From Baylisascaris procyonis (taxonomy: Eukaryota > Nematoda > Chromadorea > Rhabditida > Ascarididae): a stretch of 64,000 bases of DNA. The notes under the pieces were generated by a model. The model was not told the origin of the DNA, searched no databases, and worked only from the letters and a program-made list of their open reading frames with translations. Made by a program: the position numbers and the translations under genes. This document shows, piece after piece, positions 53,171 to 64,000 of the stretch; the stretch's first letter is position 1, and each line of letters opens with the position of its first letter. Location of the stretch: contig JAZARR010000213.1 of assembly GCA_037389465.1 (NCBI GenBank), positions 2,944,501-3,008,500 on the forward strand. Reading direction: 5' to 3'.

Positions 53171-55411
53171 ATGGCCAATTTGAGGATGCTTATATTGTTT
53201 TCGACTCTCGCTCTGGCCGTGATCACGGCGTCTAACATACACGGTGTACAAGTGGATAAATCCGTTGATGGCGTACAACCTCCTTCGATACATGCTCAAT
53301 CTAATGTGGGTGAAGCTGTGATTTTTATATGTTTTGTATGAATTAATACTTGTGATCGCTGAATGTGTCGAATGGACTTGCTAGAATATTTTAAGCTAAC
53401 GTTTCAACCTGTCGATCCTTAATTATAGCATGCCAGATTTGATCTTGATTAAATTGATCGCGTTTATTTATGGATAGGAAATGAGATGATTTTAAAGTGT
53501 CTATTGGTTAATTCGCAAACGATTATCAAACTTTGTAGAATATGCGTGTGAAATTTTTTCTTTGTTTGGATGATTCACGAATAATAATATAAATCGCATA
53601 TTTTTCATCAACAAACATCAAATTCGATGAGAAGAGCTTATGACCAAAGAATGGAATTTAAATAATTTAGAAGTTGAGGTTTATTTGCGTATTCGACGAA
53701 CCCGCAATATTATTGTAGATTATCATTAGTTGTTATATTGACGTTTGGTGCAGTAAAGTCGCTTGAAGTTTCCCTCCTCGGTATAAAACAATCCTGTGTA
53801 TGCATCATACGAGACTCCATTGTGGATATTGGATCAGTAAATGAAAGCAATGGAAAGTCTCGCACATATATGCGGCCATACATGCGGGTGGTTTTCTGTA
53901 TGCCAGCACTCTCGTCCTTCCCACTTCGGAATCTGGAATAATGTTTGCATTGTTGAAAATATCATTAACGAGAAGTACTGTCATTAGCTGCTATGATCAT
54001 TTCAGGGAATGTCTAGGAGATGCAAGTGGAATTTTTCACATGGATGAATTGTGCTGACAGTTTGGTAAATTTAGCAGGTTTTTGAGGTTTTCGGCGTGTA
54101 GGCGCTCAGACGTTGCAGCATAAGTTGGACTTTGGTTCATTATAGGTGACTGACGAGGCAAGTGATGGGCAGATATCCGCTCATAAAATAAGTGGAAAAG
54201 CTGTCGTGCACAAAAAAGGAGAAAAAAGTTCTTCGTCTGAGGAAACCAGTACGGAGGAGGTTATTTTTATAATAAATATCTTCCCTTTTACAAAGCACCT
54301 ATTGAATAGAGGGATCATCGGTTTCGAGAATCTACATCGATTGTTGGATTCAAGGATATCCATCTTCGTTATCCTTAAAAATTTTTCCTTATTTAAAGAG
54401 AGAACTTCATAGTTTTTTCAGAAGGTTGTAGTTAAGAATGAACAGCTTAAGCATGTCGATAAAAGCATTACACTTACTTATTGTACATAGAAAGGAAAAT
54501 GATGTTCCTTTACTGACACAACGAGGGATTCAGATGTCCAAAAGCAGCCGAGGAAGATGCTTAGCAGTGGACTGAAGATGAAGCGGTATGGAAGCATCCG
54601 GGATAATCAAGAAAAATCGTTGCAACTAGAAAAAATTTTGAAGCCTTAATTAAATTTGCAATGAATCAGTAATTTAGGGCTATGATAACCGACGCATTTT
54701 TTTGGGAGATTACAGGATTTCATGTGCAAGTGTTTGCGCATTGTTTATTCAAAGAAATTGTGAGATATAAAAGAAATACCCTCGGATTTTCCAGTAGAGC
54801 GCTTTTGTGCTAAATGTTATGCAATGAGTATCAAAGCTGTGCTCAAATATTGCTATAAATCTCAACCAATCGGTTTTCAGTGAACGTTCAAGAAATCGTT
54901 TAGTCACAGGCGAAGCGGTTGCTTGATTTCGTTTTCGGGTAATTTTTCCATGAGGCTCAAATTTTTTGACTCAAATTTTTTGACTAAAATTTTTCCAAAA
55001 TTTGAGTCGTATGAATCGTAATTTCCTTTGATTTTCCCAAACATTTAAGGGTAGCGGAGAGGGATCGGAGGAATATGAGCGTCGGCAAAACGCCAAAGAA
55101 CACAAGCATCAACATGAACACAAGAGCCATAAATCTCGTTATAAGCATGGACTATCAAGCAGCAGCAGCATTGAGTCGCATGAGACAATCGATGGTGCAT
55201 CGGGAGAGGTGCGTAAACAGCCAAAAATTTTTTTTATGGACTTTTATGCTTTTCAACTTTCAAATGCTTTTCAGTGCTGATGGAATATTTTTACCGTAAT
55301 GAAGATGATTGTGCAATAGTTTACATACGCTGAATTTCGCGACTCTCACTTTGAAGGTTTCACCAGTTTGAATTGCCGTGGACGCCTATCCCTCAGCAGT
55401 CGACAGTCTAG
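53171..55411 (+). CDS. Small secreted His/Ser/Glu-rich protein (about 4 exons)
   Basis: Exons: 53171-53305, 54146-54259, 55050-55208 (all phase 0), and a short last exon either 55397-55411 (after TATCCCTCAG, ending QSTV) or 55357-55371 (after TTTGAAG, ending VSPV). About 140 aa. Residues 1-21 (MANLRMLILFSTLALAVITAS) form a signal peptide; the rest is hydrophilic, with SSSSEETSTEE, a His/Lys-rich KEHKHQHEHKSHKSRYKH and SSSSS. No globular domain or cysteine is present, so a disordered secreted, metal-binding or matrix peptide is plausible, which is inference. Additional small exons (54419-54454; 54540-54560) could be included in phase. TATAAA occurs at 53044, about 125 nt upstream. AATAAA lies at 55728. 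Confidence 0.6.
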
Positions 55412-56608
55412 TATATATTGACGTCTCATCCAGGTTTAATGTGTATCACTATCTCATCCAGATTACCTTTTGCAATGATATCATATTGGAGTCCTTTCCA
55501 GGAAATGGAAATCCTTCATCATTGAATCACCGATCGATCGACAACGCAATGAATCCTGTCTGCATTGCTAAGAAGAACTTCATTGAAACATCCTTTGGTT
55601 GTTCAACGAGTTTTCGTTGTTTTATACTTCGATATCATTTTATGAGCATCAAATGGTCGTTCCATTATTTGCCCGGTACAACAAGATTATCCCTATATGA
55701 TCGTTCGTATGTTACCATGATCGTTGCAATAAAATTTTATACAACCCTGATCTGCTGGTAGTGCTGATAGTTTTAAATGCACATCACACATTCTACTCGT
55801 CCAATTTTTGGAACTGTTAGAGAAATTGCCGGGCAAAATAAATCGAGGATAGCTGTAGGTCATCCAAATGGAATAATGGTCAAGCAGCTTTTATAAGCAC
55901 CTCGTTGCAAGTGTTTTTGTTTTTATTAGCACACGGCTTTATGAAGTAGTTTTATTTGTTGCTTACAAATATGCGAATCAGTCTATGGATATACGGATGA
56001 AGAAGGTTGGAGATGATCGATGATGATCAGCGCCTGCAAACCTACAGCTAATTACTCTCACTTTGGTAGTTCGCCGCACTTTCCCCCAGCATACCTCCGG
56101 TGATAACATGTAGTGCTATTGTAGCGATAATATAGGACAACTCGGCCTCGCCAGTACCGTAAGTTTTCCTCTTAATGCAAAAGTAAACGATCTGCAAGCA
56201 TGCTCAATGAGGCAGACGTTCATGTAATATCGTTCACACCGTAAATATACGAAATGCCGAAAGAAAATAGCTTATTTAGTAGGAAACCGTCAAACGATGT
56301 CTGTGGCCTGGAGCTGCCTGCATTCTAATAAAGGAACAGTCGAGACGGTTATTCAGTGTCGGAACAATAAATGTTTGGTGACATATATGACGCTAGGATT
56401 AACATGACCACTACGTCCCACTGGGAGTGATGTGTGTGTATGTATAAAAAAGTTGCACCAAAGTAGTTGGATGAGGTAGACTTCTTACTCATTGCACATG
56501 CGTCTGTCTAACTTTCTTTCTACAGGTTAAATGTTCGACGCTAACTTTAGCACGAAGTAATATGCACGTTTAGGTACAGTTCGACCAGTGAATCTATGTA
56601 AAGTTTGC

Positions 56609-57649
56609 TTAGCTCCTAAGCTGACAGAATACCTGTGAGGGTACGATACACGCCTGAAACTTACAACCTTGAAAATTAGGTATACTTGTTAAACACGCGT
56701 TTGTTATACATTCTTGTTGATTTCACCGATGTGTTTTGAAAGGCTTCCTTAAGGCTGGATATCGAACGCGGTTCATCTTGTTGACACGGTAATTGCGCAT
56801 GACGATTTAGTAGTTACTTGGAAATGGACGAGAAGGACGGCAGCCTGAAGAAAGAGAGTAGCAATGGAACACAACAAAAGTCCACAAATGAGCAATAATA
56901 GTGCAGCCATCATGATTCCAGCAGATGAAGCAATACCCATCAGAAGGGTGCGATCACTATATATCAAAGGCGGTAATAGCTCATTGTCCACCTAAAGGGA
57001 AAACTAAGAAGGTCCTATTTTAAAAGAAGCACATCATATTAACTGAAATTAATCCAGATCGAGCTATATTTGAATTCTGCTCAGGTTAGGTCTCACGGAT
57101 ACACCAATATGCGCCAAATGCCCCACAGTGACCTATATAACCGCCGATACATGCTAATCTGATGTTTACAAGTTTTGAATTCATGGAAAATGCTCTCCTA
57201 GTTTAGCGACAGCCGATGACGACATCACAGACTGTATTTAATAAAGCAGACGATAACATTTAGATTTATAAACGAAATGATCAATGGCTTAATTATATTA
57301 CTGCATAAGCGCTTTGTGATTGATGAACTCCCCGAGCGTTGCAATGCATAACTTACAACTTTGTTTCATTTGCTGAAATCTTATCCTAGGTGGGCATCTT
57401 CAATACAAGGTTTGATATTATATTTTTTTATAGTCAATGATTTCTCGAATTTATTCTCGAGTAGCAAAATATTGTTGCATAACGATTTTACAAAATGTTC
57501 AGAGAAAGCCAACATACGGCAAGGGCAAAGATTAGAGGTTGAAAAAAAGCTACAGCAGGCATAGTGGAGACGAGTCGATTCCCAAGTAAATGACCCACAA
57601 ATGAGCCAATACACATCGCTAGCCAGAATAGATTCACACGACGTTCCAT
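56609..57649 (-). CDS. Small multi-pass membrane protein (3 exons)
   Basis: Exons 57649-57518 (44 codons), 56991-56818 (58 codons) and 56653-56609 (14 codons plus TAA), all phase 0, give 116 aa. If the second donor is not used, the frame instead stops at 56773 after 14 other residues. The peptide starts MERRVNLFWLAMCIGSFVGH; hydrophobic segments lie at about residues 7-20, 30-44, 62-84 and 87-100, pointing to three or four membrane spans. A Pro-containing polar loop (DNELLPPLIYSDR) separates the halves. An acceptor ATTTTAG ends 11 nt before the ATG, as in SL trans-spliced genes, which supports this start. The family was not recognised. Confidence 0.55.
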
Positions 57650-57660
57650 CTCGTCGAGTG

Positions 57661-57670
57661 CTAAAATTTA
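57661..57670 (-). promoter_or_regulatory. Probable spliced-leader acceptor
   Basis: On the minus strand AAATTTTAG immediately precedes CACTCGACGAG and then ATG. An AG 11 nt upstream of the start is a typical trans-splice arrangement. Confidence 0.45.
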
Positions 57671-57772
57671 GTTCCATAATTTTGATAATTAAAGTTTTAT
57701 AGATGTGAAAATTTCAACTAATCCTCAATCATTAAAAGATTTTTTCCAAGGATTTCATTCGTATGCTATTCG

Positions 57773-57850
57773 ATCGATATGTATATCGATATGACGATAA
57801 TGACCATATATCGATAAACTAAGGATTCAAAAGATTAGAAGATAATCGAT
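57773..57850. promoter_or_regulatory. Cluster of four ATCGAT sites
   Basis: ATCGAT occurs at 57773, 57785, 57810 and 57845, several as TATCGATA-like boxes, 120-200 nt upstream of the membrane-protein ATG. The spacing and density suggest a promoter element, by analogy with DRE-type TATCGATA boxes in insects. Confidence 0.35.
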
Positions 57851-58480
57851 AACCGAAATCTCGCTTCCGGTCTTACACATATATAAAAACATCTTCAAAA
57901 TAATCCAACGAAAAGGTTAGGCAATTGATTTGCAGGCATTTTTGCATAAACATAATTAAATAAACATAATAGGGGAGTGTAAATACAAGTGTTAATTCCC
58001 ACCACCAATCAAAAATCTGATCATATAATGCACCCAGCACAAAAGCGCCAGATATTTCGCCTGAAAATTTTGGCGATGGATTTGTTCAACAACTGGTTCA
58101 ACAACTCTGTGGAGATAACCTCGAAGATGGAAGCTACAAATTATCAAGCATTTCAGGTATTTTTTGATTATCATCAGGTATTGGCTATCAACTATCAGGC
58201 TTATCAGGTGATTTGGGAGCAAAGATAATTTATATAATAACTTAATGAATTGAAGTGTTAAGAAATAAGTTGGAAAAAAAACAAAACTATTATTTGGCCA
58301 TTTTGGCCATGAAGAGAATGTCGCAAATCGTTAATCTTTCGTTCATGGACGTATTGCTCGTAAAACGAGATCAAGTAGCGCTCTAATCCGAGTGGCCTTT
58401 AAAAAAGAAAGTGCTTGCACAACTCGCCGACACCGCTCCAACGATAAACGACAACGAGTAGCATGTCGTAATTGAACTGC

Positions 58481-58548
58481 TTATACTAATATTGGTACCA
58501 AATTGCAACGCAGATTATACTAATATTGGTAGCACATTGTAACGCAGA
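58481..58548. repeat. Two tandem copies of a 34-nt unit
   Basis: TTATACTAATATTGGTA starts each copy, and the copies differ at a few positions. Confidence 0.9.
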
Positions 58549-58928
58549 ATGCTGATTCATTTTCGTGATGAGTTTTCAGTGTCGACTACTTTGCTCAGTG
58601 TTAATGAAGAGAGTGATGCATACTTCGCAGAAGCTTTTTCCAGAAAGCAAAATATATGGGAAAATTAACAAAGGGCCAAAATGATCTGACATGTTCGACG
58701 ATATCATAGCAATTGATAGAAATTTGCTCTCTTGAAGGATGACGTTCTTATTTATTCGTTAAGAATATTCAATAATTTGAGGTTCAAATCACATCGTAGG
58801 GATTTCTTTCACGGAATAGAATGAATGGATTCAATGATTTCATATTGCTTCGAGTATCATCTCAACATCTATTATTTACGCGGCAATATCAAATTGCAAA
58901 AGACGTTGAAGTGAGAAAGACAGAAACA

Positions 58929-59056
58929 AGCACTAAGCTTGATCGATAGCACCGAGCATCCAAGATAAACCAGCACTAAGCCCGATCGATAGCACCGAGC
59001 ATCCAAGATAAACCAGCACTAAGCCCGATCGATAGCACCGAGCGTCCAAGATAAAC
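58929..59056. repeat. Three tandem copies of a 43-nt unit
   Basis: AGCACTAAGC, GATCGATAGCACCGAGC and ATCCAAGATAAACC repeat at 58929, 58972 and 59015 with only one or two changes, so the array is young. Confidence 0.95.
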
Positions 59057-59231
59057 TTCAAGAAGACTATTGCGAATGTCCGTTTCGTTTGGCTCAAGTG
59101 CGCTCATGTTTTGTACGTCCACTGCTACCGAAATATTGTATTATCTGGGTATCACGAAGAACAACGTCAGATTTACAACAGCATTGTTGAAGCGTGTAAA
59201 TAAAAATAGCAATATAAGTATAAATATAAAA

Positions 59232-59263
59232 GTCAATAAATGAATAAATAAATAAATAAATAA

Positions 59264-59308
<45 letters not shown>

Positions 59309-59316
59309 CACATATA
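59232..59316. repeat. (AATA)n then (TA)n compound microsatellite
   Basis: Tetranucleotide AATA repeats change into TA repeats without a spacer. Confidence 0.95.
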
Positions 59317-60529
59317 TAATGTAATCAACCGAAGGTGCACAGCTATGACGAAGATAGAAAACATAGCGAATGCTCGATGCGCTTACAATATAACTATAAA
59401 AATTTACGAGAAAGCGTTAAGAAGGACTCATTCAATACCAAAACCCTTCCCAATCAGTGGTTTCACCAGCTTGATAAACCTTCAGTCCTGAAGTGCTAAG
59501 AAGAACCGACCGCTTCCTTTACGTCGTATGCGATGGTCTCGGTCACCTAGCGAAGACTTTCACAAGGCATCGTAAATCTAGCGAAGAAAAACTGTGAAAA
59601 ATAATTCGCACATAAAGTTTAGTTATAAATACCGATGGAATGCCACTTCGTTTCATAAAAACTGCCCAACGTCCGAGGTTTTATGAAAACTGTAACATAT
59701 CTCACTTCGTAAAGTGAATGGATTTTACGAGGTTATATGGAATAACCACAATAAACCTTGTTGAACACGTTCCACGATATCATATTATCCTATAACTAAC
59801 TATTCAAGAAAAGAATACTGACCAACCTCAAAAAATATTTGGACAGATTATGTGCAGTTAGTAGAATGCCAGAAGTTGGCCATCTCTTTCTCTAGACTCT
59901 CAGTAAAACTATACAAGTGATAGTAAGTAATAGTCTTGCAACTACTATAAAACTATGCAATAATTTATTTACATAAACGGAGCATTATTGCCGCATTTCC
60001 AAAATTGTGGATCTCTATTCTATAATGTGGGAAGTTGAAATTTCCACTAGAAAATCACTCGATTGTTTAGCATCGTATAGTAGGGAATGGCTTCAAAAGC
60101 ATAGCGGATTTAACACAAAATATAGAGTGCAATTTACAAAATTTTTGATGAGTAAAGTACAGTGTAGCGCTTTACTGGCAACAGTATCAAAACGAGCAGA
60201 AAGCTCGTCAAATGCAAAGAACGAGCTAAGCTTCAAGGGAATGGCTTCAAGGGAATGGCTTTGGTTGATGCGAGCTAAGCCACATAGGTTAATATGACAT
60301 GCTGCACCGTCCATCGGACCACCAACCTCGGAAGGATGGATTGAGGATGTAGGGCCGGTACTTGAAGATGGGAGACCTATACCAGCACAACCGTAACGCA
60401 TCATTTCATTAAAAAATTCATTCTCTCGCACGAATGTAAAACTAAGCGTGCTAGGATAAGTGATGACGAAAATTTGAAAGTTTGCCTTCCGAGAAAGATT
60501 CGTTAATTCATTCATGCATCGGCGTTTAG
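59317..60529. other. Intergenic, no supported gene
   Basis: A minus-strand frame of 159 codons (60093-60572) and a plus-strand frame of 96 codons overlap here. Neither has splice signals or a recognisable motif, and the right end of the minus frame reaches into a SINE copy. A 14-nt tandem (CTTCAAGGGAATGG twice) lies near 60235. Confidence 0.35.
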
Positions 60530-60660
60530 CTGTCTGATTCCAGCTCGGGGCAAGAGGGACCGCAGGATCCATCCCCGGCTCAACCCAACTATTTGAGCCT
60601 GGATGAGAGGAGGATTAATGCGAAGTATGCGCAGGATACAGAGAATGAGTGAAACCTTGA
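60530..60660 (+). mobile_element. SINE copy 1 (diverged)
   Basis: The segment from AGAGGGACCGCAGGATCCATC through TTTGAGCCTGGATGAGAG and TAATGCGAAGTATGCGCA to GAGTGAAACC lines up with 60785-60885. The tRNA head is decayed. Confidence 0.55.
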
Positions 60661-60745
60661 AGCCCACACAATATTGAACCAAGTGGCATATTCCAGGTTA
60701 AGGAGGTGTTTTCGACGTTCCTGAAGATGTTTCGGTTGTGACGTT

Positions 60746-60890
60746 GGCTGAATGGTCTAGTGGTATGGCTCTCGCTTAGGGTGCGAGAGGTCCCGGGATC
60801 GATCCGCGGCTCCGCCCAGCCGTTTGGAGCCTGGACGAGAGGGAAAGTAATGCGAAGGATGCGCGACATGCAAGGAAGAAGTGAACGTTT
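60746..60890 (+). mobile_element. SINE copy 2 with tRNA-Pro(AGG)-derived head
   Basis: Positions 60746-60817 fold like tRNA-Pro: an A-box TGGTCTAGTGG, an anticodon arm CTCTCGCTTAGGGTGCGAGAG with AGG in the loop, and a B-box GGGATCGATCC. The acceptor stem has two mismatches and the T stem one, so it is not a functional tRNA. The unique body that follows (GTTTGGAGCCTGGACGAGAG and on) recurs in copy 1. Confidence 0.7.
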
Positions 60891-61283
60891 CAGGGCGATA
60901 CTATATTGAGAAAATTGAGGCAATGCTCTTAAATGATTTTTTCGCTCATTGTGTACTAATAGGATAGTTATTTTATAGACATACATAGCTATCTGAATAT
61001 CACTAATTATTTTTTCAACTGTAAAGAATTAAATGAGACCTTTCGAGTGCCACCTTCTAAACACCGTCATCTGTGAAAATATAAACTCTGATTTATTCGC
61101 ATTTTGTAGAATACTGAATATCTTATATACAATGTTATACGTATTCGTCCTCCCACAAAAAGGCAGTGTCGAAGCATCCTTGAATTACTACAACAAACAA
61201 TTTAGTTCCCGCCTGTGCACTTCACTAAACGCGTAGTATAAACGATGGTTGCCTCCTCCATCACAACCTCTCCACGTAGGTCT

Positions 61284-61685
61284 TCAGGCGATTATGTGTG
61301 GTTTAGTATCTGACAGATCACATGGATTACAAGTTTGGCGGTCATCTGAACCGTTTGAGCATGGCCGGGCAGAAACTCTTTTAGTTTTCACACTATAATT
61401 CAAGCGTGAATGGCATTTCCCACTGCCATCGTCCCAGATCTTATAGTTGTGGACAGCAGTAGAAATTCTAACTGACGCTGTCGTAGAGGCGGCCTTCATT
61501 CGGAACAGATTTTGTCCATATCGCGCAAGATTCTTAGAACATTGCCAAAAGGTTTTAGACAGAAAATTGCTCGCATGCTTGCACCAACTGGCAGGACCAC
61601 GCCTTTTGCCTGAATGTTGATCCGAGAAGCTTCCTGTAACGTATGCTGACAGACGAACACGTGCGTAGTCAACATTTAACAACAA
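61284..61685 (-). CDS. Candidate terminal exon, cysteine-containing, unidentified
   Basis: A 133-codon frame, stop-free to TGA at 61284. The segment after a GTTACAG acceptor near 61637 reads SDQHSGKRRGPASWCKHASN, later KIWDDGSGKCHSRLN, then PCSNGSDDRQTCNPCDL. The balanced composition and Cys spacing in the last 40 residues look real. Its upstream part runs into the border of the large direct repeat at 61667, which may have cut the gene. No family is assigned. Confidence 0.4.
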   Translation of the reverse strand: MLLNVDYARVRLSAYVTGSFSDQHSGKRRGPASWCKHASNFLSKTFWQCSKNLARYGQNLFRMKAASTTASVRISTAVHNYKIWDDGSGKCHSRLNYSVKTKRVSARPCSNGSDDRQTCNPCDLSDTKPHIIA

Positions 61686-64000
61686 ATGTCATCTATTGAA
61701 AAATGAAATTCATAGCATTCATAGGCGTGAAATTGTTATGCATGGTTTCCTATCATTCTATTGAATCGGCACAAATTAAGCTTAATCGTCGGTTTTTAAT
61801 TTGGTTAAAAATGTCGATGAAAGAAATTTCAGTCATCTGCGTCTAATGCTAATCATTTCCGTAATTGATTAAGGATAATTTGATTATACGCTTTAACTCA
61901 CCCATGAAGCACCACGCACATCTACCTCTCTTAATTGTCATACGCTTATTATTCTTTTTGCTTCCACGTGTGATATTAGATGTAGTTATGCCGACACCGA
62001 AAGTTGTGTTCAGGTATTACACTCTATGTTGCGAGCATTGTGTTTTTGCTAGACAAATACAGACTCTACAATAATCTGGTGGAAGGAACTTCAGATCCCA
62101 TTCGCCAGCTCAAGCAGCTATTATCGAGCTGAACGACGACAGGATGGCGAAGCACCTTCCTCATCATAGTACAGTGCTCGGAAATACTCTATGATTTTTC
62201 GCCGTTTTACATCCTTTTAGATATAAGCTATGCGAGATCTACGAGAATGCATCCGGAATAGGAGACAATAGATTCTCACTCATAGAGCTCGAATCAATAG
62301 CAATGCCTGGGTATCACCGAAAGCCACATCCGATGTGGACCAGCAGTAGATCAATACTTATAAGGAAGACCCTCGGCCCTTTACCATCAAAATGTCACGA
62401 AGGACAATATAAATGTAATTCAAAAATCCACCACTTCCACCTATCAAATGCCGTCAAATGGCTTTTATGTGTAGACCAAAAAATCCATCACACTAGCGCT
62501 CAAATTCCCTGGAAACTACCAACATGCAGATCAAAAAGTTCGTCGTATCAACAAAATTCCCGACCGCCCCCAAAGACTATCCACGCTTAGGCAAATTTAT
62601 CATGGCCAACTCCCTTGTGCCTCAAAAGAGTGCCCATATGTAGGTCAAGACTTCATTGCCCTCGCCGCCCTTCGGGTGCCTATATGAATGCCGCCTAAGG
62701 ATGTTGAACGCGTCTATTGAGTGACCCTATATACCGCTATCTACGGGTAGATCAAAAATTCTACCACAGTCGCCCCGTAAACTCGAAAATTCATCGCTCC
62801 CTACCACTAAGGGCATGCAGGTCAAACTTTCGCTGTCCTCCCCCAACCGTTCAGTGTCTTCGAAGACTTTGCGTGCAGATCAAAAAACCTAGCAAATCCA
62901 AAGAGTAGGCGCGGCTATAAACCACCTACACGCAGACGAAAGCGCACACCTTAGCAGCCCCGAAAGCCGCCAAAACTTGCCACACGTGAACTTGTCAAGC
63001 TTTGCGAAAACCAAAGACGAGCGTCAGGACCCCGCCACACCAAAAACCGTACCGCTTCCGGCAGCTTTTGCAGCGAGAAAAGGACAGGGATGCTCAACGA
63101 AAAACCCGATGCCCGCAATACCTCAACAAACTGCTAAAATTTCGGCCTCCCTTAGGCAGAATAAGACAAGTTACACTGCAACCCTGCTACACAGATTGTC
63201 TGACAAACTAATCTGATGCCGCGCAACCTAACAATATATCCCTGCGGAGGCAGCCCTCAGCGGTCCGCTGTGCTGCAGAGACGCCAGTGCGATCCTTAAA
63301 GGAACGACGCACTCCCTTATTCACTGGACGCGACGATGGCCTACTGTTTCACCGGCCTCACTCAGTGTGACCACGACACAGGCAAATCTTTAACCAACGC
63401 CACCCTCGATTCAGCTACTTCGATTTGAAACCAGCCTTCCCTCCCCTCCAGAAAGCCATTAACAAAATTCCCAGTTAAAGTACCGAGAGCGGCGAAACAC
63501 AAAGCATCAGAGCAATCAAACCAGAAATCAACAGGTGAAACAACACCACGCACCAGCAACAACAACAACCATGAAGAAAATCACAAAGAAACACCAAATG
63601 CAAAAATACATGCCTCATATACAACTGCAAAATATACAAACAGAAAGCGGGAAACCATTATCACTTCGCTCTCGGACTCGTACTCAACAGGCTCGTAGCT
63701 GTCGAATAAGACCATCCTAGCCGCTTCTTTTGAGCCCATTTCAACATTCCACCAGTTAACCGGTATCCCTGCCAACCTGAAAACACTCGATTAATACCAC
63801 ACGGAAAGCACTTGAGAGCTCGCAGGATGAAATGCTTCGAAAAGCAAACGAAAAGCATGTGTGAATAACAATCCGCAATACATGCGGTGGTAATTCGCCA
63901 TATGCAAATGCTTGCTCATTTCACCCTCTATGAAATCGGTGAAGTTCGACCATTAACTACATCACTAAATTCGCAATATCTAAATTTCCGCATTGAAAAC
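61667..64000. repeat. Large direct repeat, copy 2 (runs off the window)
   Basis: Same orientation as 38602-40937, offset 23065 at the left end. The match is still good at the last base, so the true right boundary is outside. The differing bases are mostly single substitutions spread evenly. Confidence 0.9.

Noticed and set aside
60093..60572. 159-codon minus-strand frame
   Set aside because: No splice context or motif, and its start overlaps a SINE copy.
60746..60817. Functional tRNA-Pro gene
   Set aside because: Two acceptor-stem mismatches and one T-stem mismatch, plus a shared downstream body in a second copy, fit a SINE head better.

Overview
The window looks like nuclear DNA of a nematode, probably a strongylid or hookworm-type parasite rather than Caenorhabditis. 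The sequence is AT-rich. Its genes are cut into many short exons by introns that are often 0.5-2 kb long. There are long (TA)n microsatellites, polypyrimidine-CAG (and fairly often AAG) splice acceptors, several acceptor-like sites just upstream of start codons as expected for spliced-leader trans-splicing, and a warthog-type hedgehog-related protein, a family typical of nematodes. The species is an inference. All gene models were built by hand from splice sites, phase and protein patterns, without any database search.

Layout. (1) 0.8-8.6 kb, plus strand: an 8-exon protein kinase-like gene whose DFG motif reads GHF, so probably a pseudokinase. Its introns hold (TA)n tracts and a GC/GT-rich insert. 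(2) 8.7-12.7 kb, plus: several well-spliced exons of unknown product, either a separate gene or a C-terminal extension of the kinase. (3) 12.2-20.7 kb, plus: a 10-exon gene for a secreted warthog-like protein with a Wart-type Cys domain and a Gln/Pro-rich tail but no Hog autoprocessing domain. (4) 21.3-28.5 kb, minus: a complete 13-exon propionyl-CoA carboxylase beta subunit (pccb), 536 aa, convergent with (3). (5) 28.5-38.6 kb: mostly unannotatable AT-rich DNA with a decayed LINE tail, a GC-rich island and a few candidate exons. (6) 38.6-40.9 kb and 61.7-64.0 kb: two copies of a large direct repeat, about 97% identical by eye and running off the right edge. (7) 41.2-45.5 kb, minus: a phase-consistent but unrecognised multi-exon gene. 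(8) 45.4-47.6 kb: an old inverted duplication with arms of roughly 600 bp around a tandem-repeat core. (9) 49.9-51.7 kb: isolated plus-strand exons and a broken reading frame. (10) 53.2-55.4 kb, plus: a small secreted His/Ser-rich protein. (11) 56.6-57.6 kb, minus: a 116-aa multi-pass membrane protein with an SL-type acceptor next to its ATG. (12) 58-61 kb: tandem repeats and a tRNA-Pro-derived SINE present twice.

The genes do not form an obvious functional unit. pccb is a mitochondrial housekeeping gene (propionate catabolism); the warthog-like and His/Ser-rich proteins are probably extracellular or cuticular. I found no convincing undescribed multi-gene system. The most unusual items are the GHF kinase, the Hog-less warthog protein, the inverted duplication and the large direct repeat.
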